64,000 nt of DNA from Theobroma cacao (taxonomy: Eukaryota > Streptophyta > Magnoliopsida > Malvales > Malvaceae): positions 23,943,467-24,007,466 of the forward strand of contig NC_030854.1 of the NCBI RefSeq assembly GCF_000208745.1. The letters run 5' to 3'. The position numbers and the translations under genes were made by a program. The number at the start of each line of letters is the position of its first letter. The first letter of the stretch is position 1. Below are positions 58,906 to 64,000 of the stretch, piece by piece. The notes below the pieces were generated by a model. It was not told the origin of the DNA and searched no databases. It saw nothing but the letters and a program-made list of their open reading frames with translations.

Positions 58906-60697
58906 AATTTCTAACCTCTTTTGAGCTACAACTTTGATCCAATCAAGAATGAATCTATCCTCCATCACAAGTCCTTCTCACAAGCTTAATACAATCCAAT
59001 TATCAAATCTTATTGCATCACAAAAGGAGGATTGCAATCCAACCTATAATTAGTTAAATTGAGCACCAATTTCAAGAGTCAATCTAATTGGTCATCTATG
59101 TAGAGCTTTCACATAAACAAGGTTCAAGCCAAAGTTTTCTTAACCAATGGAGTAGTGCCATAACCCCCACCACTTAGGGTATCAAGCAATGTGCCTCAGC
59201 ACACGTCTAGCACCATAGCCTTTGCTAGATAGCATTAACAAGCATGTGTCTCACTTCAAAAAAAAAACAAGTATGTGTCTTACTCATTACACATGTCTAG
59301 CACTAAGCCTTTCTAGATAGGCACAACAAGCATGTGTCTTACTCATTGCATATGTCTAGCACAAGCCTTGCTAGATAGGCATCATAAGCATGTGTCTCAC
59401 CACCACACATGTCTAACACCGAGCCTTGTTAGATAGGCATCACAAGCATGTATGAAATCCCATATTTTTAGTATACGCATATAGTATTTTAGTAATGGTG
59501 ATGTGAACTTAAGGTATTTTTGTCTTTTCCGTAGTGAGCATTACCAAATATTTAGCAACCAAATTTTCAAGGTTTATGCTCTCTAAAACTATGTTTTATT
59601 TTATTAGATAATTTGGAAAGCAAAGAGAGAGAGTGAGAAAATATATGAAAAAAATTAGGGTTTCCTCGTTAAGGGTAAAATAGTAATTTTGTAAAAAAAT
59701 ATCTTGTTTACCATTTGACCTAGTCAAGCTTTTTTAAGAAGCTTACATCTTTTCTTCGTTCACAAGTCCAAAGCTCTTAAATGAATTTCAAGTGGGAAAA
59801 CCTAAAGGCAATTAAACCAAAAGCATTTTGGTTATTGACCTCAAAACAAAGTAAAGAAGGCAATTTTTGGTTATTTACCATAAAACAAAGGAAAGAAAAC
59901 ATTTTTTGTTATTTATCCCAAAACAAAGAAAAAAGAATCAAGCTTCGAAGCTTTGTGCTTTTTCTTTCATTTTCTACATGGCCAACCACCCAAAAAGACT
60001 TATTAGTCACATAAAATATGAAAGGAATCTTGGACTTTTCAGTGATAAAGGTCCCTGAAAAGCTTTACATTTTTTGTCCTTTCTTCATGGCCAACCACCC
60101 AAGCTTTCTCTATAAAGTCCTTTTTTTCTTTTTCCTTTCTCCTCTTAGATCCAATTTTCTTTCTTCTTTTTTCTTCTCTTTTCTACTAGTCAGACTACAT
60201 ACCTTAATTCGTCAATTTTTGGTGCTAACTAAGATGAGATAAGCTTTCAAACCTTCAAATTTGTGGTTTTGAATTTATGAATTTGTCTCTAATTTTCAGC
60301 ATATCATTTCTATATAAATGTCAAGTTTTGGTTTTCCAACACCAAGCCTAATTCACCAATATAAAGAAACCTTAAATTTAAGTAGTTAGTTTAATGGGTT
60401 TGTGAATTAGACTAGAATTTTAGGCTAAATGTTAGGTTAGAATGTAATTTAGCTAGTGCATATATATTAGAATTATTATTTTTGAATTTTTAAGATATAT
60501 TTGAGGTTATTATTAGTTATTGGTAGTTATAGGTTCTATTAATTTTGTAAGGTGGCATAAAAAAGGTGAGTGAATTTGCATCCAAATGTTTTGATGAAAT
60601 AAGTATAATGTTTAACGTATGTTCGTGTTCAAACCTTTAAAAAATATGCATGGGAACAAGCTCTTAATGTTTGACATGCTTATGTTGTGAAATGCAT
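58844..60697. repeat. Repeat segment C' (copy 2), uninterrupted
   Basis: Counterpart of 15403-20024 without the 2.76-kb LTR. It holds the intact ~58-bp array and T-rich sequence. The frames at 59781-60242 are not genes. Confidence 0.8.
59198..59455. repeat. ~58-bp tandem array, intact copy
   Basis: Four units built on CATGTCTAGCACC.AGCCTTGCTAGATAGGCATCA.AAGCATGTGTCTCAC, starting near 59205, 59288, 59347 and 59405. Confidence 0.85.
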
Positions 60698-60969
60698 GGT
60701 GTGAATAATTTATGTAAAGAACTTCAATATGGTGTATAGTTAGGAGAATTATGGTATGCAATATGATGAAAACCTTGAATAGGTGTAATTAATGGTATGA
60801 TAGTTGAAGTTACGTACCTTGTGATTTGGATTATGAACACAATATAAATGGTTGAAAATGACTTATAGGAAAAGTGTTAATATGAAAAGATTTTTGTTTA
60901 AACATTGTTATGTATATAATGGCTGACGAGATGTGGCAAAATGACTTAATTAAATTATCAGTGTTGATA

Positions 60970-61068
60970 GACATGCATAGTGTGGGAGAGCACATGACAT
61001 GATGGTCATGCGTAGTGTGGCAGAGCATATGACAATGCTAGTTATGTGTGGTGTGGGAGAGCACATGA
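60970..61068. repeat. 36-bp tandem array
   Basis: Three units of CATGCGTAGTGTGGGAGAGCA followed by CATGA, with starts near 60970, 61006 and 61042. It continues the LTR-like repeat sequence beyond the end of C'. Confidence 0.8.
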
Positions 61069-62455
61069 ATTTTGTTAAGGTCAATGGCTAGATGCATTAG
61101 ACCATTATTGTGGTGGAGTTTAGTTACTCAAGTAACGCCCTAGATAAAGAAGAGGAAAAAACCACTCTCGAAAATAAGCCTAGTATTCCTTAAGCATGAT
61201 TCACCATGTATTATGTTTATGATCTTATGAAATGAATTCTTGTAACAACCTTATATTTGTAATGTTGAATGAGCTTTAAAATATCTTTCTGAGATGTCCA
61301 TTGTGAAATAAAGATGTTTGAAAAATGTCTTGTAAGTGGATTTCATTGTTTAAAGTTGGAAGTATTTGAAAATGTTTAACTGCTTTGAAATCTGCAGGAT
61401 TTGAAGGAAGTTTTAATACTTTTGAAAGAGGTATGATACTTGTTCATCAACTCTATTTTTAAAAAATGGTTCTAAAACAAAAATATCGATACTTCCAAGG
61501 AAATTATAAATACTTTCAAAACAAAATAGGGGAATTCTAAAATGTAACTATCGATATTTATACTATAAGTATTGATGCCTATAGTTTATTTTCTCAAAAA
61601 TAGGTGAATTTCTAACTTGTTTTATTTCAGTTTTGTTTGGCTGCTCTATAAAGTATAGAATCATTTTTGTGCATTTTATAAACGATTATTTACGAAGAAT
61701 CAAAAGCAAAATAATTTTTTTCATATTTTTTATCCAAAGCCAACCACCTCTTATTTAATATTTGCTATAGTATTGGACGTGGACAAGACAGACATGGCTA
61801 AAGATCTAAAATCACTATTGTGAGATCACTTTTTGTTGTTTGATAAATACCATCTTGTTTATACGATTTTGTTCAAAAAATTGGCACTACATATTTTGAA
61901 ATGGCTTGTACAAATCAAAGTCCACCTTATTTTTTAGACAACATAGTGTTGAGTTGTTCATTATTAAGCATAGAACAACTTTTTATAAAGTTTGTGGTGA
62001 ATTAGTCTTGTACATACATAAAATATTATCTGGCAGGATGATATGCAATGATAGCATTCATGATATTATCACAGTAAAGTCTAGTCTAACATGTTTCCTA
62101 ATTGCTTCATAATCAAATGGCTTTATTTGCATAAGACCACTTGGTTCTTTTCATTTCTTCACTTTAACCATTTTTCTATTTTGATTAATTGACTCAAACC
62201 ACCATTAAAAGCCCGTAGATAATAGAAATATGCTTCAACATTATTTACAATAATTGTTATTTCTCATAAAATGTTGTTAACATTACTAACAACATTTATC
62301 CATACATTGTTGTTAATAATTACTTTGTTACTTAATTCATGGATGAAATTACTTAACTACTCAGAATAATCTTTAAATTATATGTCAATTAATAGCTCCT
62401 ACAACATAGTGTGTGTCAATAACTAGTTTAGTTATTATGCTTTGATACTAAGCTC
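61069..62455. other. No gene seen
   Basis: AT-rich repeat-like sequence. The phrase ATCGATACTTCCAAGGA near 61485 resembles motifs of plant gypsy LTRs. The + frame 61906-62112 has no recognisable domain. Confidence 0.5.
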
Positions 62456-62459
62456 ACAA

Positions 62460-62660
62460 CAACAACATAATCTCAATATAAAGCAAACACCTTACAACAA
62501 GAACATTTTCTTAATAATTTTTGAACTGCTAACAACAATAACATAATCTCAACATAAAGCAAACACCTTACAACAAGAACATTTTCTTAATAATTTTTGA
62601 ACTGTTAACAACAATAACATAATCTCAACACTTTCCAAACACCTCACAATAACAATTGAT
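62460..62660. repeat. 76-bp tandem repeat, about 2.5 copies
   Basis: The phrase CTTACAACAAGAACATTTTC begins at 62491 and 62567, and the flanking ACAACAATAACATAATCTCAA recurs three times. The first two units are nearly identical, so the duplication is recent. Confidence 0.9.
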
Positions 62661-62780
62661 AACAGCATAACCAGAACACAACCAAAATCCAAAAGGAATA
62701 TCAATCGTTGACAAAAAGACTAGTTACAAGATGTGATATTTAAGGCTTTTTTCTTAATTAGTCTATTAGATGAAGAAGCT

Positions 62781-64000
62781 TGTAACACAACAACTAAAAA
62801 GAGGTGAATTAGTTTTAAACTAAAAATTTCACCTTTCCCTCAGATTTAGTTAAAACTTGAAACTTTAAACACTAAACCAGATCAACAACGTATATAAATA
62901 CAAGTAAATAAAATCAAAGCAAGTAATGATGGAAAAAGAATAGAGAAAAACACTCAGCTACGATTTTTATAAAGGTTATACCTTGTTATACCTACGTCCT
63001 CTCCCTTGATATCAAAAGGAGTTTGAATCCATTAAAGATGTTGCCTTTCTCAACTAGCTTCAAGCAAAATCTTTACAACTAAGCTCCTTTTTAAGATCAA
63101 GCATAATCTATCAAAAATCACTGCCTTTTCAAGGTTAAAGCACAATTTCTGTACCGTTTCCAATGAAGGTATAATCCAGCTTACTTTTTCAAAGCTCAAG
63201 TATAACCTATGTACCTTTTCAATGAGGTATAACCAATCAACAATGAATTACAAGAATTGTCCCTCTAAATAGGTTGATCAACAGAATTGGAGTATAAGAA
63301 AGTGAAGAAAAGATCAAAGAAATTAAGCTCAAAACAAGTGCTCTAATTTTTGAGAGGATTTGTAGAGTGAAGCTTTTCTCTCTTCCTTGAAATGAATAAC
63401 TTCACTCTTTTCTAATTTGAAATGAAGCTCTTGAAGGTATTTATAGCCTCTCTCACAATCTATCCCTTAGAGAGAAAAATAATTCAAAATTCAAACTGTT
63501 ATGGTCATTTTAGTCACGTCTAGCAGTCTTCAAGAATCGATTAATGCCTTTTTAAGAAGTCAATTCTTTTGTGCTCTGGAACATTTTGTTGTCAACGAAT
63601 CTATCGTTTAACTCTTCATAAGTCGATTCTTCTTGCTTTAGTCTTGAGCTTGCTACTCTCTGTTTTCCAGGATCATTGGTCCTTTGAGTAGTCAATTCTT
63701 CTTGTCTTGCCTTAAGTCTGAAGCATTATGCTTTATAGGAATCAGTCATTCTCTTTCTCATAAGTAAATTCTTCGTGACCTTTGAGCGTCACTATGAAAT
63801 TTTAAATTTGGGTTTTCCAGTTTAATATTTCCCCCCTTAACTTCTTCAACAAGTGTTCCTTTCTCTTTTGGCTTTTTCAACAAGTTTCCAATCTTTCTTC
63901 ATTTTGCCTTAAGGAATCGATCATTGGAGACTTGAAAAGTTGTTTCTTTCTGTTCAGCATTTCTTACTTATGCTTGCACTTTCACAAGAATAAACCTTTG
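62781..64000 (-). mobile_element. Probable Copia-like LTR, cut by the window end
   Basis: The + strand begins TGTAACACAACAACTAAAAAGAGGTGAATTAG; read in reverse this is the TAATTCACCTCTTTTTAGTTG type of 3' end common in SIRE-like Copia LTRs. Repeated AAGTCGATTCTT-like phrases (63630-63780) are also LTR-like. The other end is outside the window, so this is tentative. Confidence 0.42.

Noticed and set aside
1..64000. CRISPR arrays, bacterial operons, ribosome binding sites
   Set aside because: The window is plant nuclear DNA; the tandem arrays have no unique-spacer structure and genes have spliceosomal introns.

Overview
The window is nuclear DNA from a flowering plant, almost certainly a eudicot. 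It is AT-rich, has spliceosomal introns with plant-type GT/AG sites, and is dominated by degenerate plant retroelements, an endogenous plant pararetrovirus and a 5S rDNA fragment. I cannot fix the species. Malvales is only a hunch from the style of the LTRs. I see no intact protein-coding gene. What survives of the original gene space is three host genes in decay: one exon of a NOL10/ENP2-like nucleolar WD40 protein (22275-22466, +), a seven-exon EMG1/NEP1 18S rRNA methyltransferase pseudogene (22844-25077, +), and strictosidine synthase-like (SSL) sequences (37404-56613 and 15175-15407, both -). From memory, the same neighbours lie side by side in Arabidopsis (At3g56990, At3g57000, At3g57010-57030), so the window looks like a fractionated copy of a conserved gene block, blown apart by transposons.

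Layout. 1-15407 and 41179-56559 are two copies of one block (A and A'), alignable almost line by line. Each holds an L1-type LINE on the minus strand, cut by a 1.4-kb Copia-like solo LTR and a 4.1-kb Ty3/gypsy-like solo LTR. Beyond these lie a truncated Copia element, a hairpin-forming inverted repeat and SSL exon 1. In A' this nest forms the 15.5-kb first intron of the SSL gene (exons 56613-56327, 40782-40517, 37962-37404). In A only exon 1 is in the window and its start is cut off. Both copies are followed by the same two repeat segments in permuted order: C then B in copy 1 (15403-20024, 20026-21309), B' then C' in copy 2 (57162-58509, 58844-60697). A 2.76-kb solo LTR with a perfect CATGT target duplication entered only copy 1.

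21310-27060 holds a decayed 5S rRNA gene next to an assembly gap, the NOL10 exon, the EMG1 pseudogene and AT-rich degenerate repeats. 27211-34815 is a nearly full-length but broken endogenous pararetrovirus (Caulimoviridae). Its initiator-tRNA-Met primer site lies about 60 bases from a (TC)n(TA)n microsatellite, and its 3' region is split by a 1.53-kb solo LTR with a perfect CTACT duplication. 60698-64000 is more repeat DNA with two short tandem arrays and the edge of a probable LTR.

The genes do not work together as a functional system here. The value of the window is historical: nested insertions, target duplications and shared mutations give a readable order of events. LINE, then the two LTRs inside it, then duplication of the A block, then the private LTR, permutation and gene lesions. 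Three runs of N (16493-16921, 21575-21674, 39720-39741) limit the reading, and several single-base lesions fall in short homopolymers where assembly error is possible.
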